Assembly (NCBI RefSeq): GCF_044005705.1
Contig: NZ_JBIPKE010000011.1
Span: 186,001 to 250,000 of the forward strand
Reading direction: 5' to 3'
DNA from: Marinoscillum luteum
Lineage (GTDB): Bacteria; Bacteroidota; Bacteroidia; Cytophagales; Cyclobacteriaceae
Length of the DNA: 64,000 nucleotides
This document shows positions 18,508 through 27,346 of the stretch, piece after piece. The translations under genes were made by a program, and so were the position numbers. The notes under the pieces are model-generated. The model saw only the letters and a program-made list of their open reading frames with translations, was not told the DNA's origin and did not search any database. Within the stretch, counting starts at the first letter, position 1. Every line of letters starts with the position of its first letter.

Positions 18508-21500
18508 ACCATATGTTACCTCCGGCGTTTTCAATTCCTTTTTTAGCTACAGCTAAACCTATCCCACTTCCTTTAGATTTAGTACTAAAATAGGGAGTAA
18601 ATACTTTTTCTTTTTGCTCATCCGAAATTCCCATTCCCGAATCCGCTACAGACAGGATCATTTTATCACCGCTCACGCGCACGCCTACCTTTATTTTGTG
18701 CGTTTCGGGGGTCTCCTTAGACTGTATGGCATTGAGTAAAATATTGGTAATAACCCGACTGAAAATCTTCGGATCCAGATAAACCATAACAGACTTCACC
18801 TCATAGTCTTTCTTCAATGCCACTTCATTGCTTTGGTAGAGATCAATAGTCTTATTCAATAGACCTATCACTTCCACCGGCTCATTATTAGGTGCGGGCA
18901 TTTTGGCAAACTCTGAAAAAGAGTCTGCTATGCTGCTGAGAGAATCCACCTGACTGATCAGCGCTTCGCAAGTCTTATATTCCTTGCTATCTGTTTCGAA
19001 TGATCGCATCATCTGCTGGATCTTCAGTCGCATAGGTGTCAGCGGGTTTTTGATTTCATGCGCCACCTGACGGGCTATTTCATTCCAGGCCGACTCTTTC
19101 TGTATGGCCGCCAGTGCCTCCTTGCTCTCTTCCAGTTTCACCAGCATGATATTGTATTCTTTGACCAGACTCCCAATCTCATCTTGTGCTTCATAGTGAA
19201 TAGGCTGGTTGGTCTCCTCAAGGCTGATTTTTCTGATTCGCTCACCAATCTTCTTCAGTGGCCTCACCAGCTGACCGACAATCACATTCCCTCCAAGCAG
19301 TGATATGAGGAATATGATTGAAAAAATAACCACGAGGCTATTAAATACCTCTACCTGCTGCTGGCGCAAGTGATTTTTAGAATCGAAATAAGGCATAGAT
19401 AAGAAAGCCATAAGGCGGCCGTCTTTGTAGGACCTGAGCGCCGTATAGGAAGTTTTGAAATCTAACTTTCCAATGGTTTCATCTAATATGATGTTCTGCT
19501 CTCGCTTATTTTTGATCTGGTAATATGCTTTTGTATCCAGCAGCCTGGAAAGTAACCCGAGCCTGAAGATCTCCGGCTGACTGGTAATGACCAACCGTCC
19601 ATTGATATCATAGATATTGAGGTCAGACTGAGCAAGGGTAGCAGCTTCCACAATTTCGTTGGCATATTCATCGATATTGATCTGATTAGAGAAAAACATT
19701 TCAGACTGATCAAGGATATTCTCTGCGATATTATAGCTCCTCTTCTGAAAATTACGATCAATCTCCTCACGGTAGGAAGAATTCAATGTATTAATCAAGG
19801 CAACGCTCACCACCAGCATAGGCAGTAAAAAGGACAAACCCAGGTAGACCTGAATCTTGGTAGACAGATTGAACTGAGCTCCAGATACAAAAATGCGGGC
19901 GCCAAGAAACAGGAATCCTGTGAAGAAAACCAATAGCAAAAACATAAAACTTGAATTGGCCAGGATCGCCTGAGTCTGATAAGTCGGAGACACTATAATC
20001 ACCGTGCGGTTGTCTACAGTCTTTAGACCAAAGTAGTGATACCCCCCTTTCTCCAACCCATTATCATACAGCTCTTCATCCTGAAACTCAGCACTCGAAA
20101 GCTTATTTTCAAAGCTGTAGCGGCCCTGCTTGTAGAGCATCTCACCGTTCTTATACACGGCATAGTCAAACTCTACTTTACTTCCCAGATAATATTTACT
20201 CTCCAGAAGCAATTCAGGAAACACACTGGATGGGATGTACTTCTTCAGCGTAAGGTCGAGTAAAATATAGCCTACCTGACGACCATATGCCGAAATCTCC
20301 AGAAAGCATAAGTATTTGTTTCTGACGTTCTCTTCCCGATCTTCCATGAAATAAATGCCCTCATAATCGGTATAATATTCAGGAATGGCATACTCCTGCT
20401 GCCACGCTTTATATGACTTGGTCGAAACGTCAGGCTGCAGAGATTCACCCGCAGCATCAAATAAATAAACATCTATGTCGTACTTCTTAAAATAGGATGC
20501 CAAAAACTGTCTCTTGATCTTCTCCCTGATGTTTTGTCGGGCCAGAATCTTGCTCATAAGACGGGTTCTTACGTATCGATCCTGAGAAATCTCCTGGATG
20601 ATTTCACTGAGATAATACTCCCCTATAATGTCATTTCTAATCAGAAGTCTGTTAGCAAACTTCTCTTTAGCTACTAAATCATCCTTCTCGTGATGCTTGT
20701 AAACTGCCAGAGAGCTCACAATGGATGTGGTTGCGAAAACCATGACCAGAAAGATGAAAGTCTGGTAACGAAGCCTGTTGATCGCTTTACTAAACTTCCA
20801 GAAGTCAACCAAACAGGAAAGTAGCACAAATGCACTCGCATACCCCAGACCAGGACCAGGCAATACAATAGTTAGGGGGAGCGCACTCACCATAAGAATG
20901 TATTTCAGCACTTTATTTACAGGAAGGACAAACAGAGTCAATTGGCAAATGCTGAAAATCAGCATCACTGATAGCCCTATCAATATCAAAAATGCATATG
21001 CACTGATCCTTAACTCATTAAAAACGATAGAGCTACTGATGTCCAACTCAACCTGCGAATGCTCTAAAAGCAGCCAGGTAGATCCGTAGACCAGCCAAGC
21101 CACCATCACAATCATTAGTGAAAGGAGTACCCCTATCCCGATAGCCCCTGGACGAGACAATTTGCTCACCCAATCTGACAGGTCGCTCACCACGGCGCTG
21201 TACACAATGGCAGATATGATGAAAAGCACAAATCCATTCACAAGTAAGTCCCCCAAGGTGGGGTTGATCAGATCTGCTGCAAAAAATACCGGATTGAAGA
21301 GGTCCCAATCACCAACGGCTGTCTGTGTATACCAAAAAAGCAGCAGCCTCCATCCCACAATAATCATGATCAAAAGTCCTGATCTTTGGAGTTTGGAATA
21401 GGAAGATCTCCCAAGAGCGCTTATGACAAACCAAACACACAGCAACCCCGCCAGAATCAAAGCCACTAATCCCATCCACTCACCATTTGGATGGCCCTGT

Positions 21501-22051
21501 TCTGAAATAACTGCCGTAAATAAGGGAATACCGTTGAATGAAAAAGTATGTGGGCCACTGTCCGTAATTCTCAGTTCATAAGCCTCGAAAATTTCGCTAT
21601 TGAGCCGATCAGATAGGTACTGGTTTTTGACCGGAGGACTTTCATAAAGCGTAACCATTGAGAAAATTTCGATCAGATCCCGATCGGTTACCACCTGCCT
21701 CCTTTTGACAATCCGTACTCCAAAGTCATCCTTTATGGTATAAAGGGTGTCTGATTTTTTTAAAGCGCCATATTCAGGATAAAACTGATTGTCAGTCCAG
21801 TAGACCAATCCCCCATTAACAAAGACCCGCTTGCTAAAACGAGCATTGTCTTTAATGGAAAAAGGGTTGGTATAGACAGCCAATTCATTCTCAAATTGAT
21901 CTATGTCTTGCTGTTGGGCCCTAAGTACGGTTTGTAAATTAGTGGATATTACCTGAGCAATCGTCTCGGGTTGTCGATTGCTGGTTATCCCATAGAAAAG
22001 GACAGCCAGAAGAATTAGTAGAAAGAGAAAAAAGCTGAATTTTAGCCGCAT
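18446..22051 (-). CDS. membrane sensor histidine kinase, NtrY-like, very large
   Basis: 1201-aa kinase. The N-terminal half has a signal anchor, a periplasmic stretch and a multi-helix block (about 180-470), then a second sensory region, another helix pair around 730-790 and 880-920, a HAMP domain and the dimerisation domain with H-box VAHEIKNPLTPMRLKIQ (His near 995). The ATP-binding domain shows the N-box around 1100 ('NILLNAIQS'), 'VADSGMGIS' and GSGIGLAVAKKGI. The H-box form matches NtrY. No response regulator gene is adjacent, so its partner is unknown. It precedes the barrel gene with overlap, suggesting coupling. Confidence 0.93.
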   Translation of the reverse strand: MRLKFSFFLFLLILLAVLFYGITSNRQPETIAQVISTNLQTVLRAQQQDIDQFENELAVYTNPFSIKDNARFSKRVFVNGGLVYWTDNQFYPEYGALKKSDTLYTIKDDFGVRIVKRRQVVTDRDLIEIFSMVTLYESPPVKNQYLSDRLNSEIFEAYELRITDSGPHTFSFNGIPLFTAVISEQGHPNGEWMGLVALILAGLLCVWFVISALGRSSYSKLQRSGLLIMIIVGWRLLLFWYTQTAVGDWDLFNPVFFAADLINPTLGDLLVNGFVLFIISAIVYSAVVSDLSDWVSKLSRPGAIGIGVLLSLMIVMVAWLVYGSTWLLLEHSQVELDISSSIVFNELRISAYAFLILIGLSVMLIFSICQLTLFVLPVNKVLKYILMVSALPLTIVLPGPGLGYASAFVLLSCLVDFWKFSKAINRLRYQTFIFLVMVFATTSIVSSLAVYKHHEKDDLVAKEKFANRLLIRNDIIGEYYLSEIIQEISQDRYVRTRLMSKILARQNIREKIKRQFLASYFKKYDIDVYLFDAAGESLQPDVSTKSYKAWQQEYAIPEYYTDYEGIYFMEDREENVRNKYLCFLEISAYGRQVGYILLDLTLKKYIPSSVFPELLLESKYYLGSKVEFDYAVYKNGEMLYKQGRYSFENKLSSAEFQDEELYDNGLEKGGYHYFGLKTVDNRTVIIVSPTYQTQAILANSSFMFLLLVFFTGFLFLGARIFVSGAQFNLSTKIQVYLGLSFLLPMLVVSVALINTLNSSYREEIDRNFQKRSYNIAENILDQSEMFFSNQINIDEYANEIVEAATLAQSDLNIYDINGRLVITSQPEIFRLGLLSRLLDTKAYYQIKNKREQNIILDETIGKLDFKTSYTALRSYKDGRLMAFLSMPYFDSKNHLRQQQVEVFNSLVVIFSIIFLISLLGGNVIVGQLVRPLKKIGERIRKISLEETNQPIHYEAQDEIGSLVKEYNIMLVKLEESKEALAAIQKESAWNEIARQVAHEIKNPLTPMRLKIQQMMRSFETDSKEYKTCEALISQVDSLSSIADSFSEFAKMPAPNNEPVEVIGLLNKTIDLYQSNEVALKKDYEVKSVMVYLDPKIFSRVITNILLNAIQSKETPETHKIKVGVRVSGDKMILSVADSGMGISDEQKEKVFTPYFSTKSKGSGIGLAVAKKGIENAGGNIWFESEQGKGTTFYISLPVYSV

Positions 22052-22078
22052 ACCTTAGATAATCACTCCCAAGATACA

Positions 22079-22462
22079 CTATTTCGATTTTTTCGGATCG
22101 TAAGTGACTCCTCCGAAAACATAGGTAAATATGATCCTGGAATACCTGAAGGTGAAGGGGTACAAAAGCAGTGCCACAGCCGATATACTGATAATATAAG
22201 TTTCGAGTGACGGATCCCCCACAAAAACATATAAGACAAACACAGTAGCTAAAAAAATACCGACTGAGAGCGCATAACTCACATACATGGCACCATAGTA
22301 AAAACCGGGCTCCTGCTCAAAGCGATGGCCACAATGAGGGCAGTTTTCGTGCATGGCTCCAAACTTTCTCAAATTCGAAATGGGATACAGAAACATATTC
22401 CCTTCCCTACATCTGGGACACTTACCTTCAATTATTGCCTTCAAAGGCCCTTTTTTTGCCAT
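22079..22462 (-). CDS. DUF983 membrane protein
   Basis: 127 aa (131 if the ATG at 22474 is used). It starts with a zinc-ribbon-like region containing CPRC and CPHC, followed by 'EPGFYYGAMYVSYALSVG' and three hydrophobic segments, which is the DUF983 layout. Proteins of this family often sit near cytochrome oxidase genes, as here, but their function is not settled. Overlaps the preceding CxMC protein gene by 35 bases. Confidence 0.88.
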   Translation of the reverse strand: MAKKGPLKAIIEGKCPRCREGNMFLYPISNLRKFGAMHENCPHCGHRFEQEPGFYYGAMYVSYALSVGIFLATVFVLYVFVGDPSLETYIISISAVALLLYPFTFRYSRIIFTYVFGGVTYDPKKSK

Positions 22463-22685
22463 TAACTTTCGCATTACGATACCAGATGAACGCCACTAGT
22501 CCAATAATAAGATATGGGGCGCAGAATAAATAGAGGATCCCGAAATTCAGACCTGCAGCCAAGGCAGTGTCACCATGACTCACATTATTCACCACTTGGG
22601 TCCTACACATGGCACATTGCGCATGAGTAAGCACTGGCATCATGAATAAAGCAACCAATGAAAGTAAATATCTAACTTGTTTCAT
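22428..22685 (-). CDS. small CxMC membrane protein, probable oxidase accessory
   Basis: 85 aa: signal peptide MKQVRYLLSLVALFMMPVLTHA, then QCAMCR immediately after the likely cleavage site, a short polar region and one membrane helix (about 45-67) with a basic tail. The pair of cysteines could bind copper or form a disulphide. Such proteins recur beside Bacteroidota cox genes; a role in oxidase assembly is inference from context. I know no experimental function. Confidence 0.7.
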   Translation of the reverse strand: MKQVRYLLSLVALFMMPVLTHAQCAMCRTQVVNNVSHGDTALAAGLNFGILYLFCAPYLIIGLVAFIWYRNAKVNGKKRAFEGNN

Positions 22686-22716
22686 GCCTGGAAAACAGCC
22701 TCGTAATTGATTAGGT

Positions 22717-23301
22717 TCAAAGGTAATAAGGACTAATCATAAGATAAACGATCACCCCAGTAACAGATACATACAACCACACTGGAAAGGTATACTTTAC
22801 AATCCTTACGTGCTTCACAAACTGACCTGTGAGCGCATAATAGAAAGCGAAAAGGACAAATGGAACCACCACGATTGACAAAGCGATGTGTGAAAGCAGG
22901 GTAAGCAAATAGACCGTTCGATAACCCCCTATTTCAGCGCGTTCTGCTTCACTCAACACCCCATCGTGATTGATGTCCCCATAAACCGTGGAAACCGTAG
23001 AGGCATGATATAAAACATATGAGAGCAGGAAAAGAGTCCCTAGTCCCAGAGCCGTCATCATGAGGTTCCGATGCAGGGTGGTACGCCGGGTCTTTATGGC
23101 TGCCAATGCCGCAAGCAATAGTACAGCGGTAGCGCTGTTGATCACAGCATTTAAAGTAGGCAATAGCTGTATCCACCCGCCGTTCTCAAATGACAGCTTA
23201 ACAGGAGCAAACAATAGAACGGCTACCACTACCGGGATCGCCACAGAAACTACCGTTATCCACTTAGAGTATGACTTACTGGTTTGAATAATCTGTTCCA
23301 T
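22717..23301 (-). CDS. DUF420 membrane protein with an EF-hand loop
   Basis: 194 aa with five hydrophobic segments, the DUF420 pattern; the Staphylococcus aureus member CtaM is needed for haem-copper oxidase function. Histidines at about 77 and 100 lie in or near helices. Unusually, the loop after the third helix holds DINHDGVLSEAE (109-120), which fits a canonical 12-residue EF-hand calcium loop (acidic or Asn at 1, 3, 5, Gly at 6, hydrophobic at 8, Glu at 12). The start overlaps the end of the SCO-like gene by 26 bases. Confidence 0.85.
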   Translation of the reverse strand: MEQIIQTSKSYSKWITVVSVAIPVVVAVLLFAPVKLSFENGGWIQLLPTLNAVINSATAVLLLAALAAIKTRRTTLHRNLMMTALGLGTLFLLSYVLYHASTVSTVYGDINHDGVLSEAERAEIGGYRTVYLLTLLSHIALSIVVVPFVLFAFYYALTGQFVKHVRIVKYTFPVWLYVSVTGVIVYLMISPYYL

Positions 23302-23695
23302 TATCTAGGTTTAGTAAATAAATATCAATTTCGGCAAGCAGCCTATCCACTTCCTCACGGTTTAACTCGAATTCCCCACGGATCATTCGCCCATTGTCAA
23401 CTAAATAAATTGAGCCGGGCAAGCCGCAGGAATCCAGCGGATATTCGTGGTAGTTCATTTTTTGGAGGTCTTTCATTTTGGCTATAATCCGATTTCGTTC
23501 ATTCACAAAATCCATAGCCACATTAGCATCCAGCACAACGAAGCTACTGTCGTTGATACAGGTAGTATTCCATTCACCTAAAACAGGTAAGTCAAAACGA
23601 TTCTCACCAAAGGCTTGTAAGAAGAAATACCATGCGATAGGTAGCCCAAAAACTATCACAAAAAAGACAATAACAATCGGCCTGCTTTTGTTCAT
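23276..23695 (-). CDS. SCO1/SenC-related thioredoxin-fold membrane protein (tentative)
   Basis: 139 aa from ATG 23695 (a second ATG lies at 23701). One N-terminal helix (IVIVFFVIVFGLPIAWYFFL) anchors a small periplasmic domain that ends 'PGSIYLVDNGRMIRGEF' and 'EEVDRLLAEI'. That tail resembles the C-terminal strands of SCO proteins, which deliver copper to the CuA site. The protein is shorter than SCO and has no CxxxC copper/redox motif; Cys are isolated. Location directly after the cox operon terminator supports an oxidase-assembly role, but the family call is tentative. Confidence 0.5.
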   Translation of the reverse strand: MNKSRPIVIVFFVIVFGLPIAWYFFLQAFGENRFDLPVLGEWNTTCINDSSFVVLDANVAMDFVNERNRIIAKMKDLQKMNYHEYPLDSCGLPGSIYLVDNGRMIRGEFELNREEVDRLLAEIDIYLLNLDNGTDYSNQ

Positions 23696-23703
23696 AATCA
23701 TTC

Positions 23704-23741
23704 AAAAAAAAAATCATGCCCAACTAACTCAGGCATGATTT
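23704..23741 (-). terminator. intrinsic terminator of the act-cox operon
   Basis: Perfect 10-bp inverted repeat (23711-23720 with 23732-23741, arm AAATCATGCC) and, on the minus strand, a run of about ten T directly after the stem. It lies 23 bases after the last cox gene and ends within 10 bases of the SCO-like start codon, so reading-through could couple that gene to the operon. Confidence 0.85.
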
Positions 23742-23763
23742 AAACATTCATTTCTTCGGAAAG

Positions 23764-24087
23764 TTATTGAAGGACTTCCAAAATGGCCGCTCCCTGATAC
23801 ATCAAGATGAAAATCAGGAAAACGATAAATATGATCGGAAGTAAAATGGACAACTTCAACGATTTCTTCTCATGCCCCAGGTGCATGAACTCAGCCACAA
23901 TGTAAAAAGCCTTCACAATGGTCAGAATGATAAACACTGACGTTCTGAATACTCCTGCTGGTACTGTAAAAGCAATTACGAACTCGATGGCCGTAACCAC
24001 GCCCAAAATCAAGGCTACTTTTAATATCTTATTTATCTTGGACTTATCTTCAGGGATTACCTGAACTTCTGTAGTTTCTAATTCCAT
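23764..24087 (-). CDS. cytochrome c oxidase subunit IV
   Basis: 107-aa protein with three hydrophobic helices (about 24-46, 50-72, 78-104) and a charged N-terminus. Layout and position at the end of a coxBA-ctaAB-coxCC cluster fit the small subunit IV of bacterial caa3/aa3 oxidases ('cytochrome C oxidase subunit IV family'), including 'VKAFYIVAEFMHLGHEKKSLK' between helices 2 and 3. Likely stabilises the complex. Terminator follows at once. Confidence 0.88.
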   Translation of the reverse strand: MELETTEVQVIPEDKSKINKILKVALILGVVTAIEFVIAFTVPAGVFRTSVFIILTIVKAFYIVAEFMHLGHEKKSLKLSILLPIIFIVFLIFILMYQGAAILEVLQ

Positions 24088-24106
24088 GTTTGTGTCTATT
24101 TAAAAA

Positions 24107-24853
24107 TCAGATAAGGTAAAAGAACGTAAATACGAATACCCAAACCAAATCAACAAAGTGCCAGTAGAGACCTACTTTCTCCACCATTTCATAATGTCCC
24201 CTTCTTTCGAAAACGCCAATTACTGCCTGGTAGAATATAATAAAATTGAACATCACTCCACTAAAAACGTGAAACCCGTGAAACCCTGTGATGAAAAAGA
24301 ACAAGGCAGCAAAATTGGATGGACCATATTGATTCATAGTCAAACTGGCCCCTTGTAGAATATTGGAACCTACATTTTTGCTCAAATCCGTACCATGGAT
24401 AAAGTGTGACCACTCCCATGCCTGACATCCAAGAAAAGCAAAACCACCAACAATGGTCCACAACATCCACTTCTCAACACCCTTCCTATCCATTCTGTGA
24501 CCTGCTTCTACAGCCAGCACCATGGTTACACTACTCAATATAAGCACAAAGGTCATGATCCCCACGAAAACCAATGGAGCCGTCACGCCGTGTAAAAAGG
24601 GCACTGCATCAAATACTTTTTCAGGGATTGGCCAATACTCCTGTGAGAATGCAAAATCAGCAACAGCTCCATCATATGCGGGGTGACTGTATCTGATCAT
24701 CCCGTATGTAATCAGGAGAGCCGAAAACGTGAAAGCATCCGAAAGCAAGAAAAACCACATCATGAGTTTTCCATAGCTCGCCTTCATTGGAGCCACTCCA
24801 CCACCCCAGGGGTTGGTGGTGCTTTCATCTACTATAACTGCTGTGTTTGCCAT
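24107..24853 (-). CDS. cytochrome c oxidase subunit III (second copy)
   Basis: 248 aa with about seven helices and subunit III hallmarks: 'GKLMMWFFLLSDAFTFSALL', 'GCQAWEWSHFIHG', 'FFFITGFHGFHVFSGVMF' and the final 'YWHFVDLVWVFVFTFFYLI'. Subunit III supports proton uptake and stability of the haem-copper oxidase. It follows another, shorter subunit III gene by 9 bases; the pair is usual in Bacteroidota cox operons. Confidence 0.93.
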   Translation of the reverse strand: MANTAVIVDESTTNPWGGGVAPMKASYGKLMMWFFLLSDAFTFSALLITYGMIRYSHPAYDGAVADFAFSQEYWPIPEKVFDAVPFLHGVTAPLVFVGIMTFVLILSSVTMVLAVEAGHRMDRKGVEKWMLWTIVGGFAFLGCQAWEWSHFIHGTDLSKNVGSNILQGASLTMNQYGPSNFAALFFFITGFHGFHVFSGVMFNFIIFYQAVIGVFERRGHYEMVEKVGLYWHFVDLVWVFVFTFFYLI

Positions 24854-24862
24854 AGCGCGTGT

Positions 24863-25444
24863 CTAATTGTTTAAAATCAAAAATAAGTATAAATACAACC
24901 AAAGTCCACCCAGATAATGCCAGTAAGTCAGACACATTTCTATCTGTGCCAGACTCTTTGAGTGTACTTTATATCTAAAAGCGTTCACTAATACGATTGC
25001 TAAGAAAACAACTCCGCCGATTAAATGCAAAGCGTGCAATCCCGTAAAAACATAAATAAACGAACCGGCAGGATTACCTACAAAATAGACATCCTGGCTA
25101 ACTAACTGACTCCAAGAGAGGTACTGACCAATCACAAAGCCTGATGCCAAAAGCCCGGACAATATCAGGTTCAATCTTAACCAAAATAAATTATTCTTTT
25201 TCGCAAAAATATATGCCAGTTGCATCGTTACACTGCTCAACACGATCAACACGGTAGTCACATTGAACAATGACGGAAACTCGATAAGTGGCCAGTTTCC
25301 TTCAGCTCTCTTCACTATATAAGCACTTGAAAGCGACACAAAAATCATTGTCACCGTAATGATGAAAAGCCACATGGCAAACTTCTTTGGGTGCATCGAC
25401 CTCACCCTCACATTTCCTACTGGTATATCTGCTGCTTTATCCAT
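24863..25444 (-). CDS. cytochrome c oxidase subunit III (first copy)
   Basis: 193 aa, five helices. Subunit III features: 'HPKKFAMWLFIITVTMIFVSL', 'VFTGLHALHLIGGVVFLAIVL' and the closing 'CLTYWHYLGGLWLYLYLFLIL'. Shorter than the copy downstream, as in the five-helix CtaE type. Starts 1 base after the ctaB start side of the cluster (gap 25444/25446 to the ctaB stop), so it is co-transcribed. Confidence 0.92.
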   Translation of the reverse strand: MDKAADIPVGNVRVRSMHPKKFAMWLFIITVTMIFVSLSSAYIVKRAEGNWPLIEFPSLFNVTTVLIVLSSVTMQLAYIFAKKNNLFWLRLNLILSGLLASGFVIGQYLSWSQLVSQDVYFVGNPAGSFIYVFTGLHALHLIGGVVFLAIVLVNAFRYKVHSKSLAQIEMCLTYWHYLGGLWLYLYLFLILNN

Positions 25445-25445
25445 T

Positions 25446-26333
25446 TCACACCTTATCTAATAAATACGCTATCTGCACAATCGGCAAATAAATAAAGGAC
25501 CCAAACATAATTTTCAATGCCGACTTACGTGAATAATCCTTCATCAATGAGAATGTCTGACTCAAAAACAGGGCTCCACAAACTGTAGCCACTACCCCAC
25601 TGGTAATTCCGACCAACCCAAAATAAGTAGGAAGCAGGCCCAAAGGCAGTAAAAACAGCGTATAGATCATTATGTTGATCGCCGTGTTAAGGTCTTGCTT
25701 TCCTCCACCTGGAAGAAGTTTAAAGCCTGCTCTTTTATAATCTTCATCGGCCACCCAAGCTATTGCCCAAAAATGCGGAAATTGCCAGATAAATTGGATT
25801 CCGAAAATAATCAAGGCTTCGTGTGATATGCTTCCTGTGGCAGCCACCCATCCAAGCAATGGAGGTAAGGCACCAGGTATAGCTCCCACAAATACAGCTA
25901 TTGGCCCCACTCGTTTCAATGGTGTATAAACAAAAGAATATAGCACCATCGACAAAAAGGAAAGCGACACGGTCAGGATATTGGTCTGCCAAACAAGGAT
26001 ACCAAAGCCCAAAGCACCAATCAATAGCGCATATTGAACAGCTTCATTTACAGAAAGTCTTCCGGTTGGTAAAGGTCGGTTTTGAGTCCGCTTCATCAGC
26101 TTATCCAGATCTTTCTCAATAATCTGATTAATAACAATTGAAGTACCGGAAATCAAAAATCCTCCGAAAACCAACCAGCCAAAATGAATCCAGTCTATGT
26201 GCCCCTGATTCCCAAGTAAATAACCGAAACCACAGGAGAAGGCTACTAAAAAGGACAGTCTAAACTTCAAAAGTTCATAAAACGCTCTGACCTTTTCTGT
26301 GAATGAAATGCTATGTAATTCAATGGATTGCAT
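25446..26333 (-). CDS. ctaB: protoheme IX farnesyltransferase (haem O synthase)
   Basis: Adds a farnesyl group to haem B, giving haem O, the precursor of haem A for CoxA. 295 aa from ATG 26333 (the frame is open upstream to 26621, but that part lies inside ctaA and is not protein-like). UbiA-family motifs are visible: 'NQIIEKDLDKLMKRTQNRPLPTGR' (the NxxxDxxxD-type site) and 'ADEDYKRAGFKLLPGG'. About eight helices. Its ATG shares one base with the ctaA stop (TGATG), so translation is coupled. Confidence 0.96.
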   Translation of the reverse strand: MQSIELHSISFTEKVRAFYELLKFRLSFLVAFSCGFGYLLGNQGHIDWIHFGWLVFGGFLISGTSIVINQIIEKDLDKLMKRTQNRPLPTGRLSVNEAVQYALLIGALGFGILVWQTNILTVSLSFLSMVLYSFVYTPLKRVGPIAVFVGAIPGALPPLLGWVAATGSISHEALIIFGIQFIWQFPHFWAIAWVADEDYKRAGFKLLPGGGKQDLNTAINIMIYTLFLLPLGLLPTYFGLVGITSGVVATVCGALFLSQTFSLMKDYSRKSALKIMFGSFIYLPIVQIAYLLDKV

Positions 26334-27346
26334 CAACTCTTTTGGGCATATGAATTTGCGTACAAAAATAGGTAAAATATAACTCCGAAGGCCATTGTTC
26401 CAAGAAGCAAATGTAGTGGCTGAGCAAACGCAGGAAAGCTGAAATACGCCATGATCACACCTAAACCGATCTCTATACAGATGATAACAACCAGAGACTT
26501 CAAAAAGGCAGAAACAGTTCCGTGCTTCCAGTTTAAATAAACCACATAACCCACTATGGCGGTTAGCAATAAGGAATATGATCGATGCACATAAAACAAC
26601 AAGCCCAGTTGGTCCAACCAACCCGAGCGATCTATGTCCGTCCCATGTTTGATCACATCTATCTCCTCCCGAACCTGAACGCCAAAAATGATTTGAATGG
26701 TAAACAGTACGAGCAGCACAAGCAACCAGCCACCACCTGTCACTCGGTGCTCATCCCGTGAAGACATCAGATACCGCTGTGTGAGCAACAAAGCCACCAG
26801 CAACAAAGCCAAGATCATGTGGAAAGAAATGAACCCCGGAAGCAGATTAGTAGAAACGACTAAAGAGCCTATCCAACCCTGAAAAACCACCAATACAAAG
26901 GACAAAACTCCTAGAATAGCCACCCATTTAATAGTACTTATGTATTTCAAAGTGAAAATCATGTTCATGATAACCAGAAAACCTATGATCACACCCACCA
27001 GTCGATTGATATATTCCACCCATGCTTTTTGAGTATCAAAATAAGTAGCTACCCCTATGGACGGATCATTTGTTACACGCTGCGCCAAATCCTCCCAACC
27101 AAACCACAGGAGCGTAGCAGCCAATCGCTCATTCTTTTCAACCCTAGAAGACACGAATATATCCTCATAGTTGGCTGGAAGCTCAGAAGCACTGGCTGGA
27201 GGCACATAAGATCCAAAGCATTTGGGCCAGTCTGGGCACCCCATACCCGCCCCCATACTACGAACAATGCCGCCCACTAGTATCAAAAAGTAGACGGCAA
27301 TGATCGTATATAAATTAACTTTTAATGATCTGTTATTTTGTTTCAT
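26333..27346 (-). CDS. ctaA: haem A synthase (CtaA/COX15)
   Basis: Oxidises the C8 methyl of haem O to give haem A. 337 aa from ATG 27346; the frame continues to 27517 but that is inside coxA. Eight predicted helices; a family-typical start 'VYFLILVGGIVRSMGAGMGCPDWPKCFG', 'NRLVGVIIGFLVIMN' with a haem-ligand His expected in 'QGWIGSLVVSTNLLPGFISFHM', and a second His in 'VHRSYSLLL' and 'PLHLLLG'. The GCPDWPKCFG pair of Cys is characteristic. It overlaps the coxA stop by 14 bases. Confidence 0.95.
   Translation of the reverse strand: MKQNNRSLKVNLYTIIAVYFLILVGGIVRSMGAGMGCPDWPKCFGSYVPPASASELPANYEDIFVSSRVEKNERLAATLLWFGWEDLAQRVTNDPSIGVATYFDTQKAWVEYINRLVGVIIGFLVIMNMIFTLKYISTIKWVAILGVLSFVLVVFQGWIGSLVVSTNLLPGFISFHMILALLLVALLLTQRYLMSSRDEHRVTGGGWLLVLLVLFTIQIIFGVQVREEIDVIKHGTDIDRSGWLDQLGLLFYVHRSYSLLLTAIVGYVVYLNWKHGTVSAFLKSLVVIICIEIGLGVIMAYFSFPAFAQPLHLLLGTMAFGVIFYLFLYANSYAQKS

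Noticed and set aside
26334..26621. Long N-terminal extension of ctaB
   Set aside because: Lies inside ctaA in another frame, is Cys-rich and not protein-like; ATG 26333 gives a normal CtaB and couples to the ctaA stop.
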